Assembly: GCA_024276935.1 (NCBI GenBank)
Contig: JAJRWH010000063.1
Span: forward strand, 1 to 59,441
Direction: 5' to 3'
DNA: 59,441 nt
Source: Deltaproteobacteria bacterium
GTDB taxonomy: Bacteria; Desulfobacterota; Desulfuromonadia; Desulfuromonadales; Geopsychrobacteraceae
The notes beneath the pieces are model-generated. The model ran no database searches and was not told the origin of the DNA. It saw only the letters and a program-made list of their open reading frames with translations. Below are positions 50,765-59,153 of the stretch, in pieces. How positions within the stretch are numbered: the stretch's first letter is position 1; every line of letters starts with the position of its first letter. The position numbers and the translations under genes are program-made.

Positions 50765-51433
50765 TTGGATCTGGTACTTCAGGCAGGACCTATCGTCAAG
50801 CTGGTTCTGCTGGTTCTGCTCTACTTTTCCCTGGTGTCCTGGGGCATTATTTTTTACAAGTTTAAAACCATTCAACAGGCCATTCGTGAATCGGAACGTT
50901 TTCTCGATTTTTTCTGGGAGAAAAAACGTTTTGACGTGATTGGTCAGGGGGTGAAAGATTTTACCCAAACCCCTTTGGCCATCCTGTTTCGCGAGGGTTA
51001 CCATGAGTTGTTGCAACTTAAAAAACAGAATCGTCCTGAAGCGGCTCGTGAACTTTCGGCAGATCTGGGGGGGCTGGGAAATGTTTCCCGGGCCTTGCGC
51101 CGTGCAACCACTCAGGAGACCCAACGACTCGAAAAGTACCTGACCTTTCTGGCGACGACCGGATCAACCGCGCCCTTTATCGGTTTGTTCGGAACTGTTT
51201 GGGGCATCATGGATGCCTTTCACGGGATCGGTCAGACAGGCAGTGCTTCTCTTGCGGTTGTTGCCCCGGGGATTTCCGAAGCTCTGGTTGCAACCGCTAT
51301 CGGTCTTGCCGCAGCGATTCCGGCGGTTATGGGCTACAACCATTTTCTTAACAAGGTCAATCTGCTGATCGGCGAGATGGATAATTTCAGCCAGGAATTT
51401 CTCAATATCGTCGAGCGGATGGAGCGGAGTTAA
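50765..51433 (+). CDS. tolQ: TolQ proton-channel subunit (MotA/TolQ/ExbB family)
   Basis: Inner-membrane stator of the Tol-Pal system, 222 residues with three membrane helices (about 10-30, 130-150, 165-185). The conserved segment FIGLFGTVWGIMDAF and GISEALVATAIGLAAAIPAVMGYN line the proton path. Start codon is TTG at 50765 with AAGGAG 6 nt upstream. Gene order tolQ-tolR-tolA-tolB-pal-cpoB identifies it as TolQ rather than ExbB. Confidence 0.94.
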   Translation: MDLVLQAGPIVKLVLLVLLYFSLVSWGIIFYKFKTIQQAIRESERFLDFFWEKKRFDVIGQGVKDFTQTPLAILFREGYHELLQLKKQNRPEAARELSADLGGLGNVSRALRRATTQETQRLEKYLTFLATTGSTAPFIGLFGTVWGIMDAFHGIGQTGSASLAVVAPGISEALVATAIGLAAAIPAVMGYNHFLNKVNLLIGEMDNFSQEFLNIVERMERS

Positions 51434-51436
51434 GCG

Positions 51437-51859
51437 ATGGAAGTCGGACGCCCCGGCACAGGCCGCCGCAGCAATATGTCACAGATCAACGTGACTCCTT
51501 TTGTTGATGTCATGCTGGTGCTGCTGATTATCTTCATGGTTACGGCCCCGATGCTTGATCAGGGAGTCTCGGTTGATCTGCCCGAAGTCAAGGAAGCCCC
51601 AAGCCTGCCGAGCAAATCTGAACCTCTGGTGATTACCATCAAAAAAAATGGCCATCTGCTGATTGGTAAAACCCGGATCAAAAAGATCAGCAAACTGGCG
51701 CCGGTCATTATCCAGGCTCTTAAGGGCAAGGAAAGCCGGGAAGTTTTTATTGAAGCGGATAAAGCGGTTGCCTACGGTCGTGTGGTTGAAGTGATGGCGG
51801 CAGTTAAAAAGGCCGGAATCGAACGCCTGGGAATGGTCACCCGCATGCCCGAGGAGTAG
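51437..51859 (+). CDS. tolR: TolR proton-channel subunit (ExbD/TolR family)
   Basis: A 140-residue partner of TolQ. A single membrane helix carries the proton-accepting Asp (INVTPFVDVMLVLLIIFMV), followed by a periplasmic domain with the YGRVVEVMAAVKKAGIERLGMVT ending. The start is 3 nt after tolQ. Confidence 0.95.
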   Translation: MEVGRPGTGRRSNMSQINVTPFVDVMLVLLIIFMVTAPMLDQGVSVDLPEVKEAPSLPSKSEPLVITIKKNGHLLIGKTRIKKISKLAPVIIQALKGKESREVFIEADKAVAYGRVVEVMAAVKKAGIERLGMVTRMPEE

Positions 51860-51867
51860 ACGCAGGC

Positions 51868-52695
51868 ATGTCCGAATACTATCGACATCGTCTGCGCCAA
51901 TTGCAGAGCCTGCTCGAACCCGGGCTACGACGGATGCTGTTTATCTCCTTTCTTCTGCATCTGATCGTACCGGTGATTCTGTCAGGTGTTCTGATTGCAA
52001 CTCACCGTACCCCCAAGGTACCGGTTTATCGGGTTAATCTGGTGAACAAGCCGGTCAAAAATCCACGTGCTGGTCGCCCTGATGCTGCGCCGACCAAAAA
52101 GAAAAAAAAGAAGGTCGTCAAAAAGAAAGTTGCTGCCAAGACAATTCCACTCAAGAAAAAAAAGACGGCAAAAAAATCGGTCGCAAAAAAGACGACACCG
52201 GTGGTGAAAAAGAAAAAACCGCCGGTCAAAAAGGTTAAGCTGGACAAGACTGCCGAGACCGATCTGCAAAAACGCATAGCCGAGATGCAAGCCCGGGCCG
52301 AGCGGCAAAAGAAGCTTGATAGAATAAAGGCGGCACTTGCGGCGCAGCGAGCTGAATTGGGTAAGCCCGATGTTCAGGCCCCGGTTGGTGAACCTGATGG
52401 CAAGGGAGACGAGATCGGTATCAGTTCGATTACCAAAATAAAGGGAATTATCACTGAAAACTGGCGATTATCACAGTATCAGCTTCCCTCACTTGAACTT
52501 CAGGCTGAAGTAAAAGTTATTTATTCGAAAGAGGGGAAGATGCGCAGTTGGGAGTTTATTGATAAGTCGGGAAATAGTTTTTTTGATGAGTCGTTGCGCA
52601 AGGCTATTGTGAAATCTAAAGATATTGGTGAAACGCTTCCCGTTGCCGGAACCTTTGAAATCGTCTTCAACCTCAAGGATCTGCAAAACCGATGA
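51868..52695 (+). CDS. tolA: TolA-like periplasm-spanning protein (TonB C-terminal domain)
   Basis: A 275-residue protein linking the TolQR motor to TolB/Pal. One membrane helix (about 24-42) is followed by a Lys/Pro-rich stretch (about 68-130), a short helical part, and a C-terminal TonB/TolA domain (about 190-275). The Lys-rich linker is much shorter than the TolA helix of E. coli, so reach across the periplasm may differ. The stop overlaps the tolB start by 4 nt. Confidence 0.9.
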   Translation: MSEYYRHRLRQLQSLLEPGLRRMLFISFLLHLIVPVILSGVLIATHRTPKVPVYRVNLVNKPVKNPRAGRPDAAPTKKKKKKVVKKKVAAKTIPLKKKKTAKKSVAKKTTPVVKKKKPPVKKVKLDKTAETDLQKRIAEMQARAERQKKLDRIKAALAAQRAELGKPDVQAPVGEPDGKGDEIGISSITKIKGIITENWRLSQYQLPSLELQAEVKVIYSKEGKMRSWEFIDKSGNSFFDESLRKAIVKSKDIGETLPVAGTFEIVFNLKDLQNR

Positions 52696-53987
52696 GAAGA
52701 ATACAAAGTTTGCTGTTGGTGGTAGCCCTGTTGGTCCCCTTGTCTGCCCAGGCTGTGAGGATTGAGATCAGCGCACCAGGGGAACAAACCATCCCTCTGG
52801 CGTTGACTCGTTTTCTGCCGATGGATGATGCGTCAAAGTCTGTTGCAACGGAAATCGATCAGGTTTTGAATGCCGACCTTGACCTGTCAGGGCTGTTTGA
52901 ACTGGCAGATCGGGCCGCTTTTCTTTCAGATGCCGAAAAACTGGGCCTGCACAGTACCCAGGTCGATTTCGCCCAGTGGCGCTTGCTGGGGGTCGATGCG
53001 GTGGTCAAGGGAGGCTACCGCCTTGAAGGTGATCAGCTTGTGGTTGAGGCGCGGCTATATGATGTGATAACTCAGCGATTATTGACCGGACGGCGTTATG
53101 TGGGCAGCCCCGGTGATGAGCGGCGGATCGCTCACAGCTTTGCCGATCAGATCATGCTTGCCCTGACAGGTAAAAAGGGTCCGTTCAATAGTCGGTTGGC
53201 CTATATTTCGACTCGCAGCGGTCATAAGGAACTCTATCTGATGGAGGTTGATGGCCACAACCCGATCCGGTTAACAGACCATCGTTCAATCGTTCTTGAC
53301 CCTGACTTCTCACCGGTACGCAAAGAGATTACCTTCACTTCCTATAAGCACGCCAATCCCGATCTCTACCGCAAGGAAATCTACACCGGTCGCGAAGCGC
53401 GGTTGTCGCAACGCCCAGGTTTAAATACCGGTGGGCGTTACAGCCCGGACGGCAGCGAAGTGGTGGTAACCCTGTCAAAAGGGAATAATTCAGACATTTA
53501 TCTGCTTGGAACCGATGGCACGATTCACAAACGCCTGACCAAACACTGGGGAATTGATGTGGCTCCAAGCTGGAGTCCTGATGGTGACAGGGTCGCCTTT
53601 GTTTCAGATCGGCGCGGCAATCCCCATCTTTTTATTGTCGATATTGCAAGTCTCAAGGTTGTCCGTCTGACCTTTGAAGGTAAGTATAATGCAACCCCTG
53701 ACTGGAGCCCGACCGGAGACTGGATCGTATTTACCCGCCGCACCGAAGGGCAGTTCGATATCTTCATGATTCGGCCTGATGGCAGTGGCGAACACCGGCT
53801 GACGTTTGGCCCCGGAACCAAAGAACATCCACGTTTCAGCCCTGATGGGCGGTTTCTGGTTTATTCTCTTGATCTCAACGGAGAAAAATCGATTCATGTT
53901 ATACGGACCGATGGCACAGGAGATCGGCGCCTGTCAGCTCCGGGGGGCAATGACACCCATCCTGCCTGGTCGGGACATTGGCAATGA
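52692..53987 (+). CDS. tolB: Tol-Pal system beta-propeller protein TolB
   Basis: A periplasmic protein of 431 residues that binds Pal and TolA. A signal peptide (about 1-21, ending SAQA) and an N-terminal domain (about 25-160) precede six WD40-like PD40 repeats with DPDFSP, GRYSPDG, APSWSPDG and HPRFSPDG motifs. It overlaps tolA at ATGA, indicating one operon. Confidence 0.96.
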   Translation: MRRIQSLLLVVALLVPLSAQAVRIEISAPGEQTIPLALTRFLPMDDASKSVATEIDQVLNADLDLSGLFELADRAAFLSDAEKLGLHSTQVDFAQWRLLGVDAVVKGGYRLEGDQLVVEARLYDVITQRLLTGRRYVGSPGDERRIAHSFADQIMLALTGKKGPFNSRLAYISTRSGHKELYLMEVDGHNPIRLTDHRSIVLDPDFSPVRKEITFTSYKHANPDLYRKEIYTGREARLSQRPGLNTGGRYSPDGSEVVVTLSKGNNSDIYLLGTDGTIHKRLTKHWGIDVAPSWSPDGDRVAFVSDRRGNPHLFIVDIASLKVVRLTFEGKYNATPDWSPTGDWIVFTRRTEGQFDIFMIRPDGSGEHRLTFGPGTKEHPRFSPDGRFLVYSLDLNGEKSIHVIRTDGTGDRRLSAPGGNDTHPAWSGHWQ

Positions 53988-54313
53988 TGTCAAGCAGGTT
54001 GAGAAAGTTTTGGCCATAAAAGACCAGTAATAGCAAGTGGTTATCCTGTTGTTTTGGATATGGACAGATCTTTCCGAGGGCTGAACATCCCGGTTCTGGG
54101 TAACCGATATCTTGCCCATGAATCGAGGGGTTCGAAAAACTCAACGCCATCAACTTCATGGGCATGGCCTAACCTGGCAGGAAAAGCGGGATTTCCCTGC
54201 ACCAGCTGTTGTTTTTCGCTGTGCTTTTTGTATAATGAGGCGAATTATCGGAGAATCTTTTGTCGTGCAAGCGACAATTCATGCATTCGCATCTGCGAAA
54301 GGAGTGGCTGATC
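53988..54313 (+). other. 326-nt intergenic region between tolB and pal with hairpins and a pal promoter
   Basis: No gene was recognised. It contains CGGTT/AACCG (about 54091-54106), a perfect 9-bp pair GCCCATGAA/TTCATGGGC (54114-54122 and 54155-54163), and a bulged hairpin at 54174-54205. TTGTTT at 54209-54214 and TATAAT at 54231-54236 (16-nt spacing) form a likely sigma70 promoter for pal. The hairpins might be a tolB 3' end or an RNA; neither is proven. Confidence 0.55.
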
Positions 54314-54868
54314 ATGCAATTGAAAGCTGTATTAAAACTGTCCGTGCTGCTGGTTCTGGCACTGGGACTGACCGTCGGTTGTGCTAAAAAGCCGACCCAG
54401 GATGAAGCGAAAAAGGTATCACAGACCGAGATGCAACAGAAAAAGGTTGCGCAGGTCAGTGAGCAACCTGTGACTGAACAGAATAATGGCAGTAGCACTG
54501 CAAGGAGTGCGGCCAGCAGTACCGTGTCGAACGTCGTTTCTTCGTTGATGCGGGTCAACTTTGAGTATGACCAATATGTCTTGACGGCTGGTGCTCGTGC
54601 GACATTGAAAAACAATGCCGCGTACCTGAAAGCCAAAGGTGTACGGGTACAGATCGAAGGCCATTGTGACGAGCGTGGTTCTGACGAGTACAACCTGGCC
54701 CTGGGCGAAAAACGTGCTCTGGCAGTTAAAAACTATCTGGTTTCCCTTGGTGTTCCTGCAGACCGGATGAGTATCATCAGCTACGGTGAAGAAATTCCGT
54801 TGGTGATGGGTAGCACTGAAGAAGCCTGGGCGCAGAATCGTCGGGCCGAATTCAAAGAACTCAACTGA
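54314..54868 (+). CDS. pal: Peptidoglycan-associated lipoprotein Pal
   Basis: Outer-membrane lipoprotein of 184 residues that binds peptidoglycan. The lipobox is GLTVGC (Cys23). A low-complexity linker precedes an OmpA-like domain (about 75-184) with VNFEYDQYVL and IEGHCDERGSDEYNLALGEKRA. The ATG at 54314 follows AAAGGAG; the frame extends upstream but without a ribosome site. Confidence 0.96.
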   Translation: MQLKAVLKLSVLLVLALGLTVGCAKKPTQDEAKKVSQTEMQQKKVAQVSEQPVTEQNNGSSTARSAASSTVSNVVSSLMRVNFEYDQYVLTAGARATLKNNAAYLKAKGVRVQIEGHCDERGSDEYNLALGEKRALAVKNYLVSLGVPADRMSIISYGEEIPLVMGSTEEAWAQNRRAEFKELN

Positions 54869-54885
54869 GAGCTCTGAAAGTTTCA

Positions 54886-54922
54886 GAAAAAAGGTCGCGT
54901 CGGTTCTGGCGCGGCCTTTTTA
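54886..54922 (+). terminator. Terminator after pal
   Basis: Stem AAAAAGGTCGCG/CGCGGCCTTTTT ending in a T-run. One G-T pair lies in the stem. It partly separates pal from cpoB. Confidence 0.8.
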
Positions 54923-54966
54923 GTTCGACCTGAAAAAGGCACAATGAAAAAGAGGAAGGAGAACAG

Positions 54967-55770
54967 ATGAGACGGTTACTCAGCTTGGCCTGTCTGTTGG
55001 TTCTGCTGGTTGGTTGTTTACCCCCGGCACAAACACAGCTCAAGATGGAAAATGATTTTGAAGAAATGAAGCGCCATCTTGCTCGCCTTGAACAGGGCCG
55101 TAATGACGGTGGCAGTCAATCTCGACGTCAACTGGAAAACCTGGGTCGACAGGTTGCAGAACTCCAGTCAGGTCTGGATACACTGCGGGTAGAATTTCAA
55201 TCCATCAATGGTCGTCTTGATGATCTGGGGCGTGCCAATGAACAGGCCGCTGCCGATATGGCTCTGGTCCGTGATGACCTTGGTATGCAGATATCTGTCC
55301 TGGCGGAACGATTGGCAAAAACCGAGACTAAAATTGCCCAGCTGGCAGTTCCTGCTCCTGCTCCTGCCCCGGTTGCACCATCCGTAAAACCAGCAACTAA
55401 GACCAGTGCCGAACAGGATTATCAGCAGGCCCTGGAGAAAATTCTTACGGGAAGTGATTTTGCCGGTGGGCGTGCTGACCTGGAAAAATTTCTGAAAAAA
55501 TATCCAAAACATGAGCTTTCAGTTAATGCCCTGTACTGGATCGGTGAAGCATTTTATGGTGAGAAAAAGTATGAGAATGCGATCCTGAAATTTCAGGAAG
55601 TTATTCAGAAATACAGTGATCATCCCAAAGCGGCTTCGGCCCTGCTTAAGCAAGGAAAAGCATTTGCTGCCCTGGGAGATACCAGCAATGCGGAAACAAC
55701 CTGGAAACAGCTGCTCAAAACCTTTCCCCTTTCACCAGAAGCCAAAAAGGCCAAGAAGCTGCTGAAATAG
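54967..55770 (+). CDS. cpoB: Cell division coordinator CpoB (YbgF)
   Basis: A 267-residue envelope protein that, in E. coli, ties Tol-Pal to PBP1B during constriction. The N-terminus is a lipoprotein-type signal with LLVGC (Cys17), whereas E. coli CpoB is soluble. A coiled coil (about 25-120) and an Ala/Pro linker precede three TPR repeats (about 145-265: DYQQAL, ALYWIGEAFYGEKKY, ASALLKQGKAFAALG). It closes the tol-pal cluster. Confidence 0.93.
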   Translation: MRRLLSLACLLVLLVGCLPPAQTQLKMENDFEEMKRHLARLEQGRNDGGSQSRRQLENLGRQVAELQSGLDTLRVEFQSINGRLDDLGRANEQAAADMALVRDDLGMQISVLAERLAKTETKIAQLAVPAPAPAPVAPSVKPATKTSAEQDYQQALEKILTGSDFAGGRADLEKFLKKYPKHELSVNALYWIGEAFYGEKKYENAILKFQEVIQKYSDHPKAASALLKQGKAFAALGDTSNAETTWKQLLKTFPLSPEAKKAKKLLK

Positions 55771-55800
55771 GTGATCAAACCTGCGAACAACCGATAACGA

Positions 55801-55840
55801 TAAAGCCCTCTGCTCATAATGAACAGGGGGCTTTATTGTT
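55801..55840 (+). terminator. Rho-independent terminator after cpoB
   Basis: Stem TAAAGCCCTCTG/CAGGGGGCTTTA (one G-T pair) with an 11-nt loop, followed by TTGTTG. Confidence 0.85.
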
Positions 55841-55933
55841 GTGGTACGGGCCTCTTCACCAGGGATGACCAATCATGTTATTTTATGACATATTGCGACT
55901 TCGCACGGAAATGAAAAGATGAAAAGGTAAAGA

Positions 55934-56713
55934 ATGACGAGCGAAAAAATCACCGCCAAGATTGAAGCTCTTGACTATCTTTTGGGGAAAGTCAGCCGCT
56001 ATCTGAAGAATAATCAATATGTCTATCTGCGGGCTTTTACGAGTTGGAAAGATGGCTACAACGAGATAGCAACAGAACTTAATACCGAAAATATTTTACG
56101 GGTGCCAATATTCAAGCTGGGTCCAGCCGATTTTTCCCCAACCGGTAAATCGATCAAAATGGCAACGGTCGACAAGTTTGTCAAAACAGTCCGCCATCAG
56201 ATTAACCGGCTGGAGGAAAAAGCATCGGAGCTGGCTGAAAAAGAACAACAAATATCAGCCCTTCCCCCTTTGCTTGAGCGATATATTACTTGTGATGATA
56301 GGAGAGATTCAGGGTGTCCGCCGGGAGATAACAAGCAGATTTTTGTTGCCCTGCCAGCCGGAGACAAAGCGCTGAAACGTTATCAGCAGGGGATATATCC
56401 AGTCCTCGAAGCATGGAAGCAGAAGGTTTTTTTAGCGAATCAGCCCTTGATAAATGAAGAGGACCTGGGAGAAATCTGTCGCCAGTTGTATCTCAGTCAA
56501 CAGGCTGTTTTTGACCTTGCAGGCCAGGCATCTCATGTCATGTTTGCTCTGGGTCTGGCCTATGGTCTTGGTAAGCAGGTTCTTGTTCTGCAACCCCAGG
56601 GAGAGCAGCCAATAACAGCAGAAGAAACCAAAAACCATTGCGCCTATACAGGGCCTGACAATCTGCGGCAAAAGCTTGATCTGTTGATTGCAGAAACTCG
56701 TGCCGAGGAATAA
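55934..56713 (+). CDS. Protein of unknown function with TIR-like/deoxyribosyltransferase-like C-terminal domain
   Basis: A 259-residue protein I do not recognise as a whole. Residues 1-110 are charged and helical with a coiled coil near 90-107. Residues 135-259 resemble the Rossmann-like domain shared by nucleoside 2-deoxyribosyltransferases and TIR-like proteins: IFVALPAG, then SQQAVFDLAGQASHVMFALG and LAYGLGKQVLVL. The usual N-x-N-V-x-Y-E-L-G motif reads S-H-V-M-F-A-L-G, so the catalytic Glu is Ala. It may bind nucleotides without hydrolysis. It follows the cpoB terminator and is not part of a clear operon. Confidence 0.55.
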   Translation: MTSEKITAKIEALDYLLGKVSRYLKNNQYVYLRAFTSWKDGYNEIATELNTENILRVPIFKLGPADFSPTGKSIKMATVDKFVKTVRHQINRLEEKASELAEKEQQISALPPLLERYITCDDRRDSGCPPGDNKQIFVALPAGDKALKRYQQGIYPVLEAWKQKVFLANQPLINEEDLGEICRQLYLSQQAVFDLAGQASHVMFALGLAYGLGKQVLVLQPQGEQPITAEETKNHCAYTGPDNLRQKLDLLIAETRAEE

Positions 56714-56806
56714 TCGTATATCCCTCGTGATTTTTACTTTGTTGTTGCCAGGTTTGCTAAACTGATAAACAACAGATTGAATCCGCAGCGAAGAGGAGCT
56801 TTCATC

Positions 56807-57334
56807 ATGTCAGTCCCGCCCACCAAGTTTTGTCGAGAATCAAGAGCGGTCAAAACGGCGCTGGTTCTGCCTCCTGATACAAACAATTACGGCACCATGT
56901 TTGGAGGTAAGGTAATGTCACATATTGATGATATTGCTGCGATTTCAGCAACGCGACACGCCCGGACATCAGTGGTGACAGCATCGACTGATTCGGTCGA
57001 TTTTCTTCATCCGATTCGCCAGGAGCATTCCGTTTGCCTTGAGGCTTTTGTAACTTGGACCAAGCGGACCTCGGTTGAAGTGTTCGTCAAGATTGTTGCT
57101 GAAGATATGCTGACCGGGGAGCGAACACTGTGTGCCACAGCATTTCTGACCTTTGTTGCTCTGGATATCAACGGTGAAAAGCAGATGGTTCCCGGTGTTG
57201 TTCCTGAAACTGAATTTGAAAAGTTTTTGTTTGAAGGAGCCCCGGAAAGAGCTCGAAAACGTCTGGCGAAACGTAAGCAGTCGAAAGCTCTGGCGGATCG
57301 ATTCGGGACCCATAGTTTCTGGCAGATGAGCTAG
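56807..57334 (+). CDS. Acyl-CoA thioesterase, hotdog fold (YciA/BACH-like)
   Basis: A 175-residue cytoplasmic thioesterase. The core motif NNYGTMFGGKVMSHIDDIAAISATRHA contains the conserved Gly and active-site Asp, and the TASTDSVDFLHPIRQEH segment matches the acyl-CoA hydrolase family. The ATG at 56807 follows AGAGGAG; an upstream in-frame ATG at 56777 lacks a ribosome site. Confidence 0.92.
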   Translation: MSVPPTKFCRESRAVKTALVLPPDTNNYGTMFGGKVMSHIDDIAAISATRHARTSVVTASTDSVDFLHPIRQEHSVCLEAFVTWTKRTSVEVFVKIVAEDMLTGERTLCATAFLTFVALDINGEKQMVPGVVPETEFEKFLFEGAPERARKRLAKRKQSKALADRFGTHSFWQMS

Positions 57335-57456
57335 GTTTTGACAAATAAAGCCCAAAAGACAACAGATCAATATGGGGTGCAGGAGTTCCCCACGCGGCGC
57401 TGATTTTGCTCGGAGATGTTTGTCAGATCTCAGGAAAACGGATTTGTTTCAGGTTG

Positions 57457-58644
57457 TCAGCCGGTTGTTTTACTCAACAGCTGAATCCCTTCATCCAGAC
57501 CCTCCAGGGTCAGCGGAAACATCCGTCCTTCCATGATCTGCTGGACCATCCCGATTGAGTGAGTGTAGTTCCACCAGTTCTGTGGAGTCGGGTTGAGCCA
57601 GATGGCGTTCTTATAGGTTTCGAGCAGGCGTTGGCCCCAGACATAACCGGGTTCTTCATTGTAGTGCTCAACGCTGCCACCGACCATGGAGATTTCATAG
57701 GGGCTCATGGACGCATCTCCAACAAAGATCAGCTTGTAGTCGGGTCCGTAGGTATGCATCAGCTCCCAAAGATCAATTCGTTCAGCCCGGTAGCGCTGAT
57801 TGTCACGCCAGACACTTTCGTAGATAAAATTATGAAAATAGAAATATTCCAGCTGTTTGAACTCGGCCCTGGCGGCAGAGAACAGTTCTTCACAGATCTG
57901 GATATGGTCATCCATCGAACCGCCGACGTCAAAGAAGAGCAGAACCTTGATTTTGTTATGACGTTTGGGCACCAGTTTTAAATCCAGATAACCGGCATTA
58001 TTGGCGGTGGCACGGATGGTGTCGGGCAGATCGAGAATTTCGGGAGCTCCCTCGCGAGCAAAGTGGCGCAAACGCCGCAGAGCAACCTTGATATTACGGG
58101 TTCCCAGTTCGACCGAGCCGTCGAGATTTTTGAACTCGCGCTTGTCCCAGACCTTGACCGCCCGCCGGTGGCGTGATTCCTCCTGGCCGATCCTGATCCC
58201 TTCGGGATTGTAACCGTAAGCCCCAAAGGGGGACCGCCCGCCAGTACCGATCCATTTACTCCCGCCCTGATGCCGCTCCTTCTGTTCAGCCAGTCGTTTT
58301 TTCAGCGTTTCCATCAACTTTTCGAACCCACCGAGGGCTTCGATCTGGGCTTTTTCTTCTTCAGAAAGCACCAGTTCAGAAAGTTTGCGCAACCATTCTT
58401 CAGGAATATGGGCCTCAATTTCTTCACTGAGGTCGGTGATCCCATCAAAATACTGAGCAAAAACCCGATCAAACTTATCGAAGTGTGCTTCATCCTTGAC
58501 CAGACAGAGGCGGGCCAGATAATAGAAGTCTTCCACTTTGCCCCAGATCACCTGTTTGTCGAGGGCTTCAAGCAAGCTCAGGTATTCGCGGATACTGACC
58601 GGGACCTTTGCCTGTTTCAGTTGGAGAAAAAAATCGACCAGCAT
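57457..58644 (-). CDS. VWA domain protein, CoxE-like
   Basis: A 395-residue cytoplasmic protein. The C-terminal half (about 230-390) is a von Willebrand A domain with the metal site DVGGS in KVLLFFDVGGSMDD, followed by FVGDASMSPYE. The N-terminal half is helical and starts LVDFFLQLKQAKVPVSIREYL, typical of the CoxE group. Such proteins usually pair with an MoxR-type AAA ATPase and act in assembly of metal enzymes, but no MoxR gene lies in this window. Confidence 0.9.
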   Translation of the reverse strand: MLVDFFLQLKQAKVPVSIREYLSLLEALDKQVIWGKVEDFYYLARLCLVKDEAHFDKFDRVFAQYFDGITDLSEEIEAHIPEEWLRKLSELVLSEEEKAQIEALGGFEKLMETLKKRLAEQKERHQGGSKWIGTGGRSPFGAYGYNPEGIRIGQEESRHRRAVKVWDKREFKNLDGSVELGTRNIKVALRRLRHFAREGAPEILDLPDTIRATANNAGYLDLKLVPKRHNKIKVLLFFDVGGSMDDHIQICEELFSAARAEFKQLEYFYFHNFIYESVWRDNQRYRAERIDLWELMHTYGPDYKLIFVGDASMSPYEISMVGGSVEHYNEEPGYVWGQRLLETYKNAIWLNPTPQNWWNYTHSIGMVQQIMEGRMFPLTLEGLDEGIQLLSKTTG

Positions 58645-58882
58645 GGTGTGGGTGCTTTCATATAAAAAGGACTATTGGTCCATGGGATGATAGACAGGCA
58701 GATAACAACGGTTTATTTATCCTGTCAGGTTTACGGCATACAGGCTCAGAGGTTTTTTCTTTTCAAGATTTTTACAACCGCTTTCTGGTGTGTTTTTAGT
58801 AAATACCCATCAAGAAAACAAAAAAGCACAACCACTTGAAGTTCCGGACATTTGGGCATAATTAGCTATTTTAACGTCTCTT

Positions 58883-59000
58883 CAGTCAAACAACTGTCAA
58901 ACAAATTTGAATCGATCATCAGGCTCACCATGGGAGATGTTCTCGGTCCCGAATCGTTCTCGCCAAAGGAGGTATTGGCCATGAAGTCGCGCTCATGTAT
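58883..59000 (-). pseudogene. Decayed, internally deleted copy of the 3' end of the adjacent AAA_4/AlbA_2-type gene
   Basis: Two blocks match the gene at the right edge. CAGTCAAACAAC... at 58883 parallels 59118, and TCCCGAATCGTTCTCG at 58947 parallels 59279. The blocks are 64 bp apart here and 161 bp apart in the intact copy, so about 97 bp are missing. The remaining frame encodes HERDFMANTSFGEN-like text before diverging. It lies in a 509-nt stretch (58645-59153) where nothing else was recognised. Confidence 0.7.
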
Positions 59001-59153
59001 CGGTCTCCAATAGTAGGCTGAAAAACATGATCGGCAAGCAATAGTCAAACAAATCTCCACACGTAACCTTTCGAAATAAGAGCATTTCATCAATACCAGG
59101 TTGTTTTAAAGCGTTCTCAGTCAAACAACGGTCAAACAAATTCGGATGGGTTG

